Below are positions 8,367 to 17,292 of a DNA stretch of 45,283 nt, piece by piece. Where the stretch lies: positions 1 to 45,283 of the forward strand of contig CAZVRZ010000024.1 of assembly GCA_964629965.1 (NCBI GenBank). The letters run 5' to 3'. Numbering within the stretch: the first letter of the stretch is position 1; each line of letters opens with the position of its first letter. The notes under the pieces were generated by a model. It was not told the origin of the DNA. It did not search any database and was given only the letters and a program-made list of their open reading frames with translations. Position numbers and translations under genes: made by a program. The DNA is from CAZVRZ01 sp964629965. GTDB lineage: Bacteria; Chloroflexota; Anaerolineae; Anaerolineales; UBA4823.

Positions 8367-9881
8367 CTAAAGTACAATGTATTCGAACCAGTCAAAATCT
8401 GCTGGTTGAGCACAAGGCTTACCGTTGCCTGTCGCGTACATTCCCAAATAAACCCCCGTGAAACCTCCGGCAACTTCTGTAGATAAATAACGAGTTTCGC
8501 CTCGTGATAACACCATTTTCTGTCCGCCGTCTGTTGTAACAGAAAACTCATACCAATTTCGATCAGCCTGGATATGGAGTTCTACATCTCTCCCACTAAT
8601 ATCTTCCTCTGCCACAATTCTTTGCAGGCTGCCAATCTTTCTGCGAACGATCACCTTTCGTCTATTTGCGATGCTTGTCACAGCAATCTCATAATGGTGT
8701 CGCTCGTTCATAAAGGCAACCAAACCGGCCTCTTCTCCATCCTGCCGAGGGGAATAATCTAACCTCGCAGAAGCTCTACACTCAAAATGCTGCTGCCTGC
8801 GTCCGACAAATGTTGGTGACGATGGTTCGTCGAGGCTTACAGCAGAGCCTACCAATCGCAGCCAGCCGGGTCTTTCGGTAAGTGAATAATATTCCTCGAC
8901 TGGATTACGTAAATAATTCCAAACCAACCCCATTTTTAACTGGTTAAAATCATCTCGGGCAGGCTCTGGTACCTGGGGATAAGATGGTAAGCAATCGGAT
9001 TCCATTTCCAAGGCAACTCGTCCGTTCAATCCAACTCTAGGCCAACCATCCCGAGACCACTCAACAGGCGCCAAGAAAGTTTCTCTTCCAAGATGGTAAA
9101 CAGGAGGATAGCCATTTGGGCGTACAGCCAAAAACACTAACCACCAGCCACCATCATGAGTCTCGACTAAATCAGCGTGACCAGTCACTTGGATCGGGTT
9201 ATCCTGGCTACGATGGGTGAGAATAGGATTGTGCGGACAAAGCTCAAATGGCCCCCAAGGCGATGTGCTCCTACCAATCACCTCACAATGACCATATTCC
9301 GTGCCCCCCTCGGCCACCATCAAATAATACATATCCTTAATTTTATACAAATGCGCTCCCTCTGGCGATTTTCCACTAACTTGTTTCCAAATCGCTCGAG
9401 AAGGTTGCTGCAATCGCCCTGTTCGCAAATCTATCATGGATTGCATGATTTGTCCGCCAATATCATGTTGTCCGGTACTGCAAAAATAAACAATTCCATC
9501 ATCATCGAACATGAAAGACGGATCGATACCCTCGTGATCTATCCAAATCGGTTCGGACCATTCTCCAGCAGGGTCTTCGGCTGTGACATAAAAATGCCCC
9601 CCCTGGGAAACATTCGTAGTAACCATGTAGAAAAGCCTATCATGGTACCGAAGAGTAGGGGCATAAACCCCTCCAGAACTCCAGGCTTTATCCAAAGGTA
9701 ATTGGCTGGCACGTGTGAGACAATGTCCTATCTGTTTCCAGTTTATCAGGTCACGGCTGGAGAATATGGGCACTCCAGGAAAATACTCAAAAGAGCTGGT
9801 TACCAGGTAATAATTTTCACCCACGCGGCACACACTCGGATCCGGATAAAAACCTGGAATAACAGGGTTATGGTACTGCAT
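8367..9881 (-). CDS. Glycoside hydrolase family 43, beta-xylosidase/alpha-L-arabinofuranosidase
   Basis: Inverting glycosidase that trims xylo-oligosaccharides or arabinosyl side chains. The 504-residue protein starts with the five-bladed propeller: catalytic base Asp14 in GFYPDPS, pKa-modulating Asp120 in EGIDPSFMFDDDG, and general acid Glu174 in SPEGAHLYK. The C-terminal ~200 residues (from about 305) form the beta-sandwich seen in the xylosidase-type GH43 subfamilies, with VGRRQQHFECRASARLD. No signal peptide, so cytoplasmic. The ATG at 9881 lies one base after the GH1 stop codon and is preceded by AGAGGTGAAG, indicating tight coupling. The solute-binding-like gene follows after 11 nt. Beta-xylosidase is the likeliest activity given the domain layout and the acetyl-esterase nearby. 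Confidence 0.93.
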   Translation of the reverse strand: MQYHNPVIPGFYPDPSVCRVGENYYLVTSSFEYFPGVPIFSSRDLINWKQIGHCLTRASQLPLDKAWSSGGVYAPTLRYHDRLFYMVTTNVSQGGHFYVTAEDPAGEWSEPIWIDHEGIDPSFMFDDDGIVYFCSTGQHDIGGQIMQSMIDLRTGRLQQPSRAIWKQVSGKSPEGAHLYKIKDMYYLMVAEGGTEYGHCEVIGRSTSPWGPFELCPHNPILTHRSQDNPIQVTGHADLVETHDGGWWLVFLAVRPNGYPPVYHLGRETFLAPVEWSRDGWPRVGLNGRVALEMESDCLPSYPQVPEPARDDFNQLKMGLVWNYLRNPVEEYYSLTERPGWLRLVGSAVSLDEPSSPTFVGRRQQHFECRASARLDYSPRQDGEEAGLVAFMNERHHYEIAVTSIANRRKVIVRRKIGSLQRIVAEEDISGRDVELHIQADRNWYEFSVTTDGGQKMVLSRGETRYLSTEVAGGFTGVYLGMYATGNGKPCAQPADFDWFEYIVL

Positions 9882-9882
9882 T

Positions 9883-11271
9883 CTACTTCACCTCTGGGAT
9901 GGAGACATTCAGGCAAGCCCCATTTGATGCTATCACTTCGCTGTACCAATATGCAGAATCTTTCAAAATCCTCTTTTGGGTAACGTAATCAACATAAACC
10001 AAACCGAATCGCTGTTTGTATCCCTCGGCCCACTCAAAATTATCCATAATAGACCAATGAAAATAACCGATCACTGGCACGCCATCCGATATTGCCTGAT
10101 GCAAAGACAAGAGGTAACGATTTGTAAAATCAATCCGCTGAGGATCGTGTACTTTACCATCCAAAGAGACCCATTCGATATTAGCCATACCATTTTCGGC
10201 AAGCAGAAGAGGTTTTTGATACCGTTCGAAAAGGAATTTCGGCCCCCAGTAAAATCCTCCCGGAGTAACATTCCAGGTAAATGCAGTTATCGGATTGCCG
10301 TCTGGGAATGATACAAACTGTGGTTCTCCCTGCGCGTCTGCTTTTACGATCATTGCCGAATAATTGTTGTAAGCATAAAAATCCAAGGGCTGTCCGATGA
10401 TATCCATATCATTTGGACCAATTGCTGGAACATTCTCACCAAATACAGCCAGGCCATCTTCTGGGTAGCGTTTAAAGAAAATAGGATCACTAAACCAGGT
10501 GTTATTCCAAAGATGATCGTTCTGGGTGATAGAAAACATTGCTTCACGAGCTGCAGCAACATCTTGTGGGTGGTCTGTTTCTGGGATCGCAATAGACGCG
10601 GCTGGGACTATTCCCACCTGACTTGGCAGCTTGCTGTACGAACGTATTGCCTGAACAGCTTTCCCATGAGACAACAATGCGTTATGTGTTGCCAGTAATA
10701 CTTCTCTCATAGGTAATTGGATGCCGGGGGCATGTCTCCCTTGTTTGTGACCAGCAGTCAAAAATACCTGGGGTTCGTTTAGGGTGAACCAGTGTGCTAC
10801 TCTGTCCGATAAAGCTTTCACAACTGTTGCTGAATATTCCGCGAACCAATCTGAACTATCTGGATTAAGCCATCCCCCTCTACAAAATAAGGCATAAGGA
10901 TAATCCCAATGAAATAGAGATATATAAGGTGTTACGCCAGCCAACAATAGTGAATCAATCAGGCGATCGTAAAAATCGATACCTTTCGAATTGACATTGC
11001 CAACTCCGGCAGGGAGCACTCGCGGCCACGATATTGATAAACGATAGGCTTTTACGCCTATCTCGTGCATAATGGATACATCTCCATCCATATGATGATA
11101 GTGGTCGCATGCAACGTCTCCAGTATGCCCACGCCAGATCGCCTCAGGTTTGCGGGTAAACATATCCCAAACAGATAAACCCTTGCCATCTTCAAAAGCT
11201 GCGCCTTCGATCTGATAGGAAGCGGCAGCGACACCCCAAACAAAATCCTTAGGAAAAGTTGTATCGGTCAT
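9883..11271 (-). CDS. Glycoside hydrolase family 1 beta-glucosidase
   Basis: Retaining beta-glycosidase for cellobiose, short beta-glucosides or related disaccharides. The 462 residues match the usual GH1 length: the N-terminal FPKDFVWGVAAASYQIEGA signature, the acid/base Glu in TLNEPQVF (about 168), the nucleophile Glu in LLLAENGMA (about 359), and the aglycone/glycone contacts GYFHWSIMDNFEWAEGY near the end. No signal peptide. The ATG at 11271 follows AGAGGAT. It is the first gene of the seven-gene minus-strand run, so the operon promoter should lie in the 11272-11669 gap, where three tandem heptamers sit 25-45 nt upstream of this start. Precise substrate range is not determinable from motifs. 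Confidence 0.94.
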   Translation of the reverse strand: MTDTTFPKDFVWGVAAASYQIEGAAFEDGKGLSVWDMFTRKPEAIWRGHTGDVACDHYHHMDGDVSIMHEIGVKAYRLSISWPRVLPAGVGNVNSKGIDFYDRLIDSLLLAGVTPYISLFHWDYPYALFCRGGWLNPDSSDWFAEYSATVVKALSDRVAHWFTLNEPQVFLTAGHKQGRHAPGIQLPMREVLLATHNALLSHGKAVQAIRSYSKLPSQVGIVPAASIAIPETDHPQDVAAAREAMFSITQNDHLWNNTWFSDPIFFKRYPEDGLAVFGENVPAIGPNDMDIIGQPLDFYAYNNYSAMIVKADAQGEPQFVSFPDGNPITAFTWNVTPGGFYWGPKFLFERYQKPLLLAENGMANIEWVSLDGKVHDPQRIDFTNRYLLSLHQAISDGVPVIGYFHWSIMDNFEWAEGYKQRFGLVYVDYVTQKRILKDSAYWYSEVIASNGACLNVSIPEVK

Positions 11272-11669
11272 TTATCCTCTAAAATTAATATATTTGGTAA
11301 ACGGTAAGTGGTAAGACACACGTAAAATGGTGAAACAATAAATCAGGGCAAGAGATTGCCGGAAGATAGAGACCCTGTGGGCCTACAAGTCACTCTCGCC
11401 CAGGCAGAAACCAAATTTCTTCCGACTTCTGTACTCGGCTTTAGAAAGCATATCTGCTTGTTTGTATGGAGAGGCAAAATCATTATATCTTCCGCTAGAA
11501 TCAACGTCAAGCACTCAACAACTGATATCGCTATTCTATCAAATCTATTATGTTTTATCGTTCTCAAATGATCGAATTGTGAAAAGAGACCAAGATATTA
11601 TGGCGAATCAATTTATAATTTAGAGGTAACGTTGGTGTAAATTATCAGACCTATTTCCAGGAGATGTAT
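11272..11669. other. Divergent intergenic region between GH1 operon and CE7 esterase
   Basis: No convincing gene in this ~400-nt gap; open frames here have no initiation signals or recognisable sequence. It holds the heptamer repeats at 11296-11316, a compact stem with a GAGA tetraloop at 11347-11360 (GGCAA/TTGCC), and a possible longer fold in which GGAAGA at 11361-11366 pairs with TCTTCC at 11418-11423 around CCT..GGGC/GCCCAGG. A TATAAT at 11614-11619 could serve the CE7 gene but lacks a good -35. Control sites for both transcription units are expected here. Confidence 0.5.
11296..11316. repeat. Three adjacent GGTAA heptamers, candidate operator of the GH operon
   Basis: GGTAAAC, GGTAAGT and GGTAAGA follow one another with exactly 7-bp period. 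They end 25 nt upstream of the first gene of the glycosidase operon, overlapping the expected promoter/leader. Tandem direct repeats are a common layout for cooperative regulators. No regulator gene is encoded alongside, so the binding protein is unknown. Confidence 0.4.
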
Positions 11670-12641
11670 ATGGCTTTTTTTGACATGCCGCTCGACCAGT
11701 TGAAAAATTACAAACCAGAGCGTAATGAGCCGCAAGATTTTGAACGCTTCTGGGCGACAACACTAGAACAAACTCATTCATATCCAATTAATACGCAATT
11801 TGAGAAAGTAGATTATGGTCTCAAAACGATAGAATCTTATGATATTACCTTCAACGGATATGGCGGGCAACCAATAAAAGGTTGGTTCTCAATCCCCAAA
11901 ATTCGGCAAACTCCCTTACCTTGCATTGTGGAGTTCATAGGATATGGAGGTGGTCGTGGTTTTCCGACAAATTGGCTGGTATGGCCATCTGCAGGTTATG
12001 CCCACCTGGTAATGGACACACGAGGGCAAGGTTCTGCATGGTCTGTCGGAGAAACTCCGGATCTACAGCCAGACGGAGCTAGCCCACACCAACCCGGATT
12101 TATGACCTTGGGGATCCTCTCACCACTCACATATTATTACCGTCGATTATTTACAGATGGAGTGCGCGCTGTTGAAGCCGCCTGCTCTCACCCGGATGTT
12201 GATAAATCACGGATAGCCGTTACAGGCGGTAGCCAGGGAGGTGGTATTTCACTAGCAGTGGCCGGATTAGAACCAAAGGTATCTGTAGTTATGCCCGATG
12301 TACCGTTTTTGTGCCACTATAGAAGGGCTACCGAGATCACCGATGCATATCCATATCAAGAAATCTCACGATATTGCATGGTTCATCGAGATAAAGTAGA
12401 GATTGTTTTTAACACCTTAAGCTACTTTGATGGCTTAAATTTTGCCTCACGTTCCAAAGCAAAAGCACTTTTCTCGGTAGGTTTAATGGATGAGATTTGC
12501 CCACCATCGACAGTTTTTGCAGCGTACAACCACTTTACCGGCCCAAAGGATATTTGTATTTATACTTATAATCACCATGATGGAGGGGGCGTTTTTCAAG
12601 AGTTAAAGAAAATCAAGTTCATTGGGGAGTTATGGCCATAG
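11670..12641 (+). CDS. Acetylxylan esterase / cephalosporin-C deacetylase, CE7 family
   Basis: Serine esterase that removes acetyl groups from xylo-oligosaccharides and other acetylated sugars in the cytoplasm. CE7 hallmarks are present: the N-terminal FFDMPLDQLKNYKPE, the RGQG motif in MDTRGQGSAW, nucleophile Ser (about 187) in TGGSQGGGISL, Asp (about 274) in VGLMDEICPP and His (about 302) in YNHHDGGG. The 323-residue length is typical. I place the start at 11670 rather than the in-frame ATG at 11664, because AGGAG directly abuts 11664 and is properly spaced only for 11670. It is transcribed away from the glycosidase operon and shares its upstream region, suggesting joint control. Deacetylation would make substrates accessible to the GH43 and GH1 enzymes. 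Confidence 0.93.
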   Translation: MAFFDMPLDQLKNYKPERNEPQDFERFWATTLEQTHSYPINTQFEKVDYGLKTIESYDITFNGYGGQPIKGWFSIPKIRQTPLPCIVEFIGYGGGRGFPTNWLVWPSAGYAHLVMDTRGQGSAWSVGETPDLQPDGASPHQPGFMTLGILSPLTYYYRRLFTDGVRAVEAACSHPDVDKSRIAVTGGSQGGGISLAVAGLEPKVSVVMPDVPFLCHYRRATEITDAYPYQEISRYCMVHRDKVEIVFNTLSYFDGLNFASRSKAKALFSVGLMDEICPPSTVFAAYNHFTGPKDICIYTYNHHDGGGVFQELKKIKFIGELWP

Positions 12642-12733
12642 AATGGATCGATCGGTAAAATGTTGAAACGAGATCGACCAGGAGGTTCACAGGATACTAC
12701 AAAAAGATTTGAAATTTCACGAGATGCTTATCT

Positions 12734-13345
12734 ATGTATCGCTATTTGATCTTCAATAAGCCATATGGCGTTCTTACAACCTTCACAGATCAAAAGAATC
12801 GCCAAAATCTTAAAAATTATATTAACATTCCCAATGTGTATGCTGCCGGTCGGCTCGACTTCGACTCTGAAGGGTTACTATTACTCACAGATAACGGGCG
12901 ACTTATCCAATATATCATCGAGCCTCGATATCGCAAACCAAAAACTTATATTGTTCAGGTTGAGGGTGTAATCACGCCCGGAGGTGTACAAAAATTAGAA
13001 CACGGGGTAACAATCCAAGACTATACTACGTTACCGTGCAGCGCGCACATAATCGCTGAGCCTGAGTTACCTGAACGCGCAAAGCCTGTGACCCCCCATT
13101 TGCCAACTAGTTGGATACAGATTACCATCTTCGAAGGTCGTAATCGACAGATAAGGCATATGACTGCTAAGATTGGATACCCCACCCTGAGATTGATAAG
13201 AATATCAATTGGCCCAATCCAGTTAGGAAATCTAGCTTCTGGCAAATGGCGATGGTTGACAACGGATGAAATTCAATTACTAACACAACCGGCCAAACGG
13301 TCTTCGATCAGGCGGTTGACAAAAAACAAACTAGGAGATGTATGA
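12734..13345 (+). CDS. rluE: 23S rRNA pseudouridine synthase, RluE-like (RsuA family)
   Basis: Converts a uridine in 23S rRNA (U2457 in E. coli numbering for RluE) to pseudouridine. The 203-residue protein lacks an S4 domain and begins directly with YLIFNKPYGVLTTF. The catalytic Asp lies in GRLDFDSEGLLLLTDNG (about residue 42). The EGRNRQIRHMTAKIGYPTLRLIRI block and IGPIQLGNLASGKWRWLT are characteristic of the RsuA/RluE/RluF group; absence of S4 points to RluE. The ribosome binding site before 12734 is weak. Its stop overlaps the start of the aldolase gene by 4 nt (ATGA), so the two are co-translated. Confidence 0.9.
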   Translation: MYRYLIFNKPYGVLTTFTDQKNRQNLKNYINIPNVYAAGRLDFDSEGLLLLTDNGRLIQYIIEPRYRKPKTYIVQVEGVITPGGVQKLEHGVTIQDYTTLPCSAHIIAEPELPERAKPVTPHLPTSWIQITIFEGRNRQIRHMTAKIGYPTLRLIRISIGPIQLGNLASGKWRWLTTDEIQLLTQPAKRSSIRRLTKNKLGDV

Positions 13346-14163
13346 ACGGTTCCAAATTAAAACAATCGCTTCACGATGGAAGAAGAGTATATGGAACATT
13401 AATCGTATCCGATTCGCCCCGCTGGCTACAACATATTCCGTCTATAGGTTTAGATTTTATATTTCTAGATACTGAACACCTGCCACTTGATAGACAGCGA
13501 TTATCATGGATGTGCCACGCATACGCTGGTCTAGGTTTAACTCCTGTCGTTCGAATAAGCAGCCCCGACCCGCATCTGGCCACAATGGCAATCGATGGTG
13601 GAGCACAGGGAATTATTGTGCCCTATACAGAGTCCCCAGATCAAGTTCGCAAAATGGCAGGAGCAGTTCATTTACGCCCCCTAAAAGGAGAACTCTTAGC
13701 CAAAGCCAATTATGATTCAAATAACTTGCAGACGCCATTAAATAATTACCTCCAACGTTATAATGCTAACAACCTATTAATTGTGAACATCGAAAGCATT
13801 CCCGCCATGGAAAATTTGGATGATATCTTATCGATTCCAGGATTGGACGCAGTATTGATTGGTCCTCATGATTTATCCATTAGCCTTGGAATTCCAGAAG
13901 AATATAATAATCCTTACTTCTTGCAGGCAGTTGATACGATCATACAAAAGGCCCGTTCGCGTGGGATAGGAGCAGGGATACACGCCACATATCCAGATGC
14001 GCTACAACACGAGATTCGCTGGGCTCAAATGGGTGCAAACCTTATCATTCATCGTGCCGATTTTCTTGTTTTCCGTGATGCCATGCAACAGGATCTTAAT
14101 ACCCTTCGGAACATTCTTGGAGATAGTATCTCAACGGCAACATCAGAATCAACCGATATCTAG
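13342..14163 (+). CDS. HpcH/HpaI aldolase family protein
   Basis: Class II, metal-dependent pyruvate/2-keto-acid aldolase fold; typical members cleave 4-hydroxy-2-oxo acids such as 2-keto-3-deoxy sugar acids. The 273 residues show FIFLDTEHLPLD (about 34-45), where DxEH provides the catalytic His/Asp, the metal-ligand Glu in NIESIPAME (about 152), and the second ligand Asp in VLIGPHDLSISLG (about 178). The Arg normally found near the N-terminus of HpaI is replaced by a GTLIVSDSPRW stretch, so substrate range may differ. The start codon overlaps the rluE stop, and GGAG lies just upstream. With hemicellulose genes nearby, a sugar-acid breakdown role is possible but not shown. Confidence 0.87.
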   Translation: MNGSKLKQSLHDGRRVYGTLIVSDSPRWLQHIPSIGLDFIFLDTEHLPLDRQRLSWMCHAYAGLGLTPVVRISSPDPHLATMAIDGGAQGIIVPYTESPDQVRKMAGAVHLRPLKGELLAKANYDSNNLQTPLNNYLQRYNANNLLIVNIESIPAMENLDDILSIPGLDAVLIGPHDLSISLGIPEEYNNPYFLQAVDTIIQKARSRGIGAGIHATYPDALQHEIRWAQMGANLIIHRADFLVFRDAMQQDLNTLRNILGDSISTATSESTDI

Positions 14164-14178
14164 TTTTTGCTTAAAATT

Positions 14179-14457
14179 ATGGATCGATTTCGAGCAGCTA
14201 TCTTTTTAATAGAACGCCTGGAACGGTTATCAGCGGATTCCACCTATGCCCATCTGGCCAGTGGAATAAGAGGCTCATTATTGCGTTTTATCGATCAAAC
14301 CGAGCAGAAACCCGATCCAGATTCGCCTGCTCACAGTAATACCCAAGAACACCCTATTGACTTTGTGATCCACTTGGGTTTTAAAATTTTGATTGAGGCT
14401 GCACGCGAAATACCCGACCCCCAAGAACACCTTCTTCTTGCAAAAGGTGAATTCTGA
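14179..14457 (+). CDS. Small hypothetical protein upstream of a histidine kinase
   Basis: A 92-residue protein I do not recognise. It is largely helical by eye (MDRFRAAIFLIERLERLSAD; later IDFVIHLGFKILIEAAREI), has no membrane segment and a Pro/Asp/Ser-rich middle. The ATG at 14179 lacks a clear ribosome binding site; a TTG at 14167 in the same frame is an alternative. It lies 15 nt after the aldolase gene, and its stop is one base before the kinase start, with the kinase's ribosome binding site inside its last codons. That coupling is the main support for its being a real gene; it may be a partner of the kinase. Confidence 0.6.
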   Translation: MDRFRAAIFLIERLERLSADSTYAHLASGIRGSLLRFIDQTEQKPDPDSPAHSNTQEHPIDFVIHLGFKILIEAAREIPDPQEHLLLAKGEF

Positions 14458-14458
14458 G

Positions 14459-16246
14459 ATGAATGCCAGCATTGTAATTTTAGCTATTACATCTCTTATC
14501 GCTATCTGTATTTTGGTATTGGCCTGGAAGTACCGGAGTGTTAGAGGAGCTTATGCAATTGTCGGCTTGATGATCAGCGTTACGCTCTGGTCTATCTTTT
14601 ATACCCTGGAATTGATCAGCAGAAATATTGAAATTCAAATCCTTTTCTCGAAAATTGAATACATTGGCATCGTCAGCATCCCTGCATTATGGTTGACTTT
14701 CATACTCTCTTACACGGGTAAAAACCAATGGCTGCACAAAAGAGGCTGGTTATTAATCATCGAACCTTTAGCAACCTTAGCACTTGTCTGGAGCAATGAA
14801 TTTCATCGCACAGTATGGACATCAATTCGTCAAATACATGATCAAGGGGTAGTTTACTTAGATCTGGGATATGGCTGGGTATTTTGGACCAATGTGGTCT
14901 ATTCATATTTTCTTCTTTTGGTGGGAATGGTTATTGTCTTTCGTTACGTACTTCTTTTTCGAGGAATCTATCGCCGGCAAGCTGTAATGATTTTGATTGG
15001 CGCAAGTTTCCCGTGGATCGGTAACCTACTCTATGTAAGCAAAATAACTCCATTTCCTCATTTGGATCTTTCCCCAATCGGTTTTACGATAACGGGGGTA
15101 GTTTCTATTTGGGCAATACTCTTTTATCACTTTTTTGATCTTGTACCTCTAGCTCGTGAAATCGTACTTGAGAATCTAGAAGATGTGATCCTGGTAATCA
15201 ACAACAAGAATATACTAATCGATATCAATTATTCTGGGCGCCAAATCTTTTGGCCGGATAAAAAAGATCCCATCGGGCTCGAGGTTGACGAGTTTCTCAA
15301 GCCATACCCAGCGCTCTTATATATCATCAACAATTTTCAACGGGGTAGATCAGAAGTCTCCTTAAAAACCCCGAGCGAACCCGAAACATTCGAGGTTCAA
15401 ATTACACCAGTTAATGATGAGAATCAAATAATTCTCGGGAAAGTAATACTTATACATGATATTACCAAGAGAAAGCAGATGGAATTAGATTTGATCAGAG
15501 CCAAGGAAACATCCGAAGTGGCCAACCGGATCAAGAGTGATTTCCTGGCCAATATAAGCCACGAATTGCGCACCCCCCTCTCAATCATTATCAATTACAC
15601 GGAATTAGTTCAGATGCACCTGGGCAATAAACAAGATAAAGAAAATATACAACGCCTCGATCATGTATTAACGTCTGCCGAAGAACTCTTAAAGCTGATC
15701 ACTAATATTTTAGATTTTTCCAAAGCTAAATCGGGGCAACTGGGACTTGAGACCAATTATTTCGAGGTTACTCCGCTTTTGGTAGAGCTAGAGGCGGAGA
15801 TGCAATCGGTCATCCAACGGAATGAAAACTCTTTCTCGATGAACCTGCTTACCAACCTGGGAATTATGTATAGCGATCCCAATCGAATCAAGGAAATATT
15901 AACTCATTTGTTGGCTAATGCAGCAAAGTTTACTACCCATGGTCACATATATCTTGATGTGTCCCGACAGACTCAGGATGATGGAGATTGGCTAACATTC
16001 CATGTAAGAGATACTGGCATTGGAATGACACCCGAACAAGTAGCGGACCTATTCCAGGCATTTTACCAGGCCGATGCATCAAAAACAACGTTTACAGGTG
16101 GAGTAGGCTTAGGGCTAGTGATAAGTCGTCAACTAAGCCAACTGTTGGGAGGAGACATTACTGTAACCAGTTCACAAGGACAAGGATCTGTATTTACAGT
16201 GCGTCTACCAGCCCATCTTCCCCAGCAGTCAACTCACGAGATGTGA
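14459..16246 (+). CDS. Membrane sensor histidine kinase (7TM-PAS-HisKA-HATPase)
   Basis: Senses an unknown signal and autophosphorylates on His. The N-terminal ~225 residues form seven membrane helices of the histidine-kinase 7TM type (first helix ASIVILAITSLIAICILVLAW). A PAS-like domain follows (about 240-345, with VILVINNKNILIDIN and ILIHDITKRKQME), then HisKA with the phospho-acceptor His about 367 in NISHELRTPLS, and the ATPase domain with N box (LLANAAKF), G1 box DTGIGM and G2 box GGVGLGL. Start: ATG 14459, preceded by AAGGTGA; longer frames beginning at TTG 14393 overlap the previous gene and are unlikely. No response regulator is encoded next to it, so the output partner lies elsewhere. 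Confidence 0.9.
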   Translation: MNASIVILAITSLIAICILVLAWKYRSVRGAYAIVGLMISVTLWSIFYTLELISRNIEIQILFSKIEYIGIVSIPALWLTFILSYTGKNQWLHKRGWLLIIEPLATLALVWSNEFHRTVWTSIRQIHDQGVVYLDLGYGWVFWTNVVYSYFLLLVGMVIVFRYVLLFRGIYRRQAVMILIGASFPWIGNLLYVSKITPFPHLDLSPIGFTITGVVSIWAILFYHFFDLVPLAREIVLENLEDVILVINNKNILIDINYSGRQIFWPDKKDPIGLEVDEFLKPYPALLYIINNFQRGRSEVSLKTPSEPETFEVQITPVNDENQIILGKVILIHDITKRKQMELDLIRAKETSEVANRIKSDFLANISHELRTPLSIIINYTELVQMHLGNKQDKENIQRLDHVLTSAEELLKLITNILDFSKAKSGQLGLETNYFEVTPLLVELEAEMQSVIQRNENSFSMNLLTNLGIMYSDPNRIKEILTHLLANAAKFTTHGHIYLDVSRQTQDDGDWLTFHVRDTGIGMTPEQVADLFQAFYQADASKTTFTGGVGLGLVISRQLSQLLGGDITVTSSQGQGSVFTVRLPAHLPQQSTHEM

Positions 16247-16298
16247 AAATAGTATAATCTATCCAGCTAGTGATAATGGATATCTTTTGGAGGTTTTT

Positions 16299-17291
16299 AT
16301 GAAGCAAGAGAAATTGATCAGTCGGAAACATTTTTTGCATCTATCGGCTGCTGCGATTATTGCCGGGCTACTATCTGCCTGTGGAAATCAAAGTGAAACA
16401 AGCAAAAAGGAAAGCCCTTTAACCATGCCAACCCAGATAGTGCCTGAACCGGCAGTGGCATCTGATCCAGCTTATATGGCAGTTGCCAGAGGAGAAGGAG
16501 AAAATGAGCCTGTGCTTGTAGACGCGCTCGTCCGTCGAGCTATAGCAGAATTAGGGGGTATGCAAAGATTTATATCGAAGAACGATTCCGTGATCATCAA
16601 ACCTAACATCTGTACTGCATATTATTCGTACGAGTATGCAGCGACAACCAATCCTTTTGTGGTGGGAACATTGGTAAAGTTGGCTTTTGAAGCCGGAGCA
16701 AAAAAAGTGCAGGTATTTGATTCTCCTTTTGGGGGCACAGCCAGTAAAGCATACAGCATATCGGGGATCGATAAACAGGTACAAGAAGCTGGAGGCGAGA
16801 TGGTTGTAATGTCTGGACTTAAGTATGTGGATACCGAACTACCCAAAGGAATAGATATAAAAAAGTGGCAGATTTATGAAGATGTTCTAAACGCAGATGT
16901 ATTCATCGATGTGCCCATCGCAAAACACCACAGTTTATCTCAGCTAACATTGGGGATGAAAAACCTAATGGGAGTCATTTTGGATCGCAACGGATTCCAC
17001 AGAAATCTGGGACAACGCCTGGCGGACTTGACAAGCAAAATCATGCCTGCGCTAACAGTCATTGACGCCACACGAATGCTTATGGCAAATGGCCCAACTG
17101 GAGGAAATTTAAATGACGTTCGCCGTGCAAATACGATCATAGCTTGTCCAGATATTGTTGCTGCGGACAGTTATGGCGCCACCTTATTCGGCATGGAACC
17201 AGAGGATATATCGTATATCAAAGCAGCTACCGAAATGGGTCTAGGCCGAAGTGATCTGAAAAATATGGAGATTCGCGAGATCACAATCTAG
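16299..17291 (+). CDS. DUF362 domain protein, exported lipoprotein
   Basis: A 330-residue protein of the DUF362 family, often found with iron-sulfur proteins; its activity is not established. An export signal is evident: basic start, SRKHFLHLSAAAIIAGLLSAC, with LSAC a lipobox whose Cys (about 27) would be lipidated; SRKxFL resembles a Tat motif with Lys replacing the second Arg. The DUF362 core includes VIIKPNICTAYYSYEYAATT, VFIDVPIAKHHSLSQLTLGMKNLMG and a late VIDATRMLMANGPTGG. GGAGG lies 5 nt before the ATG at 16299, which rules out the upstream TTG. A TATAAT at 16253-16258 may provide a promoter separate from the kinase. It is one base from the polyferredoxin gene, so the two products probably act together outside the membrane. 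Confidence 0.85.
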   Translation: MKQEKLISRKHFLHLSAAAIIAGLLSACGNQSETSKKESPLTMPTQIVPEPAVASDPAYMAVARGEGENEPVLVDALVRRAIAELGGMQRFISKNDSVIIKPNICTAYYSYEYAATTNPFVVGTLVKLAFEAGAKKVQVFDSPFGGTASKAYSISGIDKQVQEAGGEMVVMSGLKYVDTELPKGIDIKKWQIYEDVLNADVFIDVPIAKHHSLSQLTLGMKNLMGVILDRNGFHRNLGQRLADLTSKIMPALTVIDATRMLMANGPTGGNLNDVRRANTIIACPDIVAADSYGATLFGMEPEDISYIKAATEMGLGRSDLKNMEIREITI

Positions 17292-17292
17292 A

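Noticed and set aside
11343..11571. Two ~70-residue open frames in the GH1/CE7 gap
   Set aside because: They overlap each other on opposite strands, lack ribosome binding sites (one begins with TTG), and resemble no known protein; the gap is better read as regulatory.
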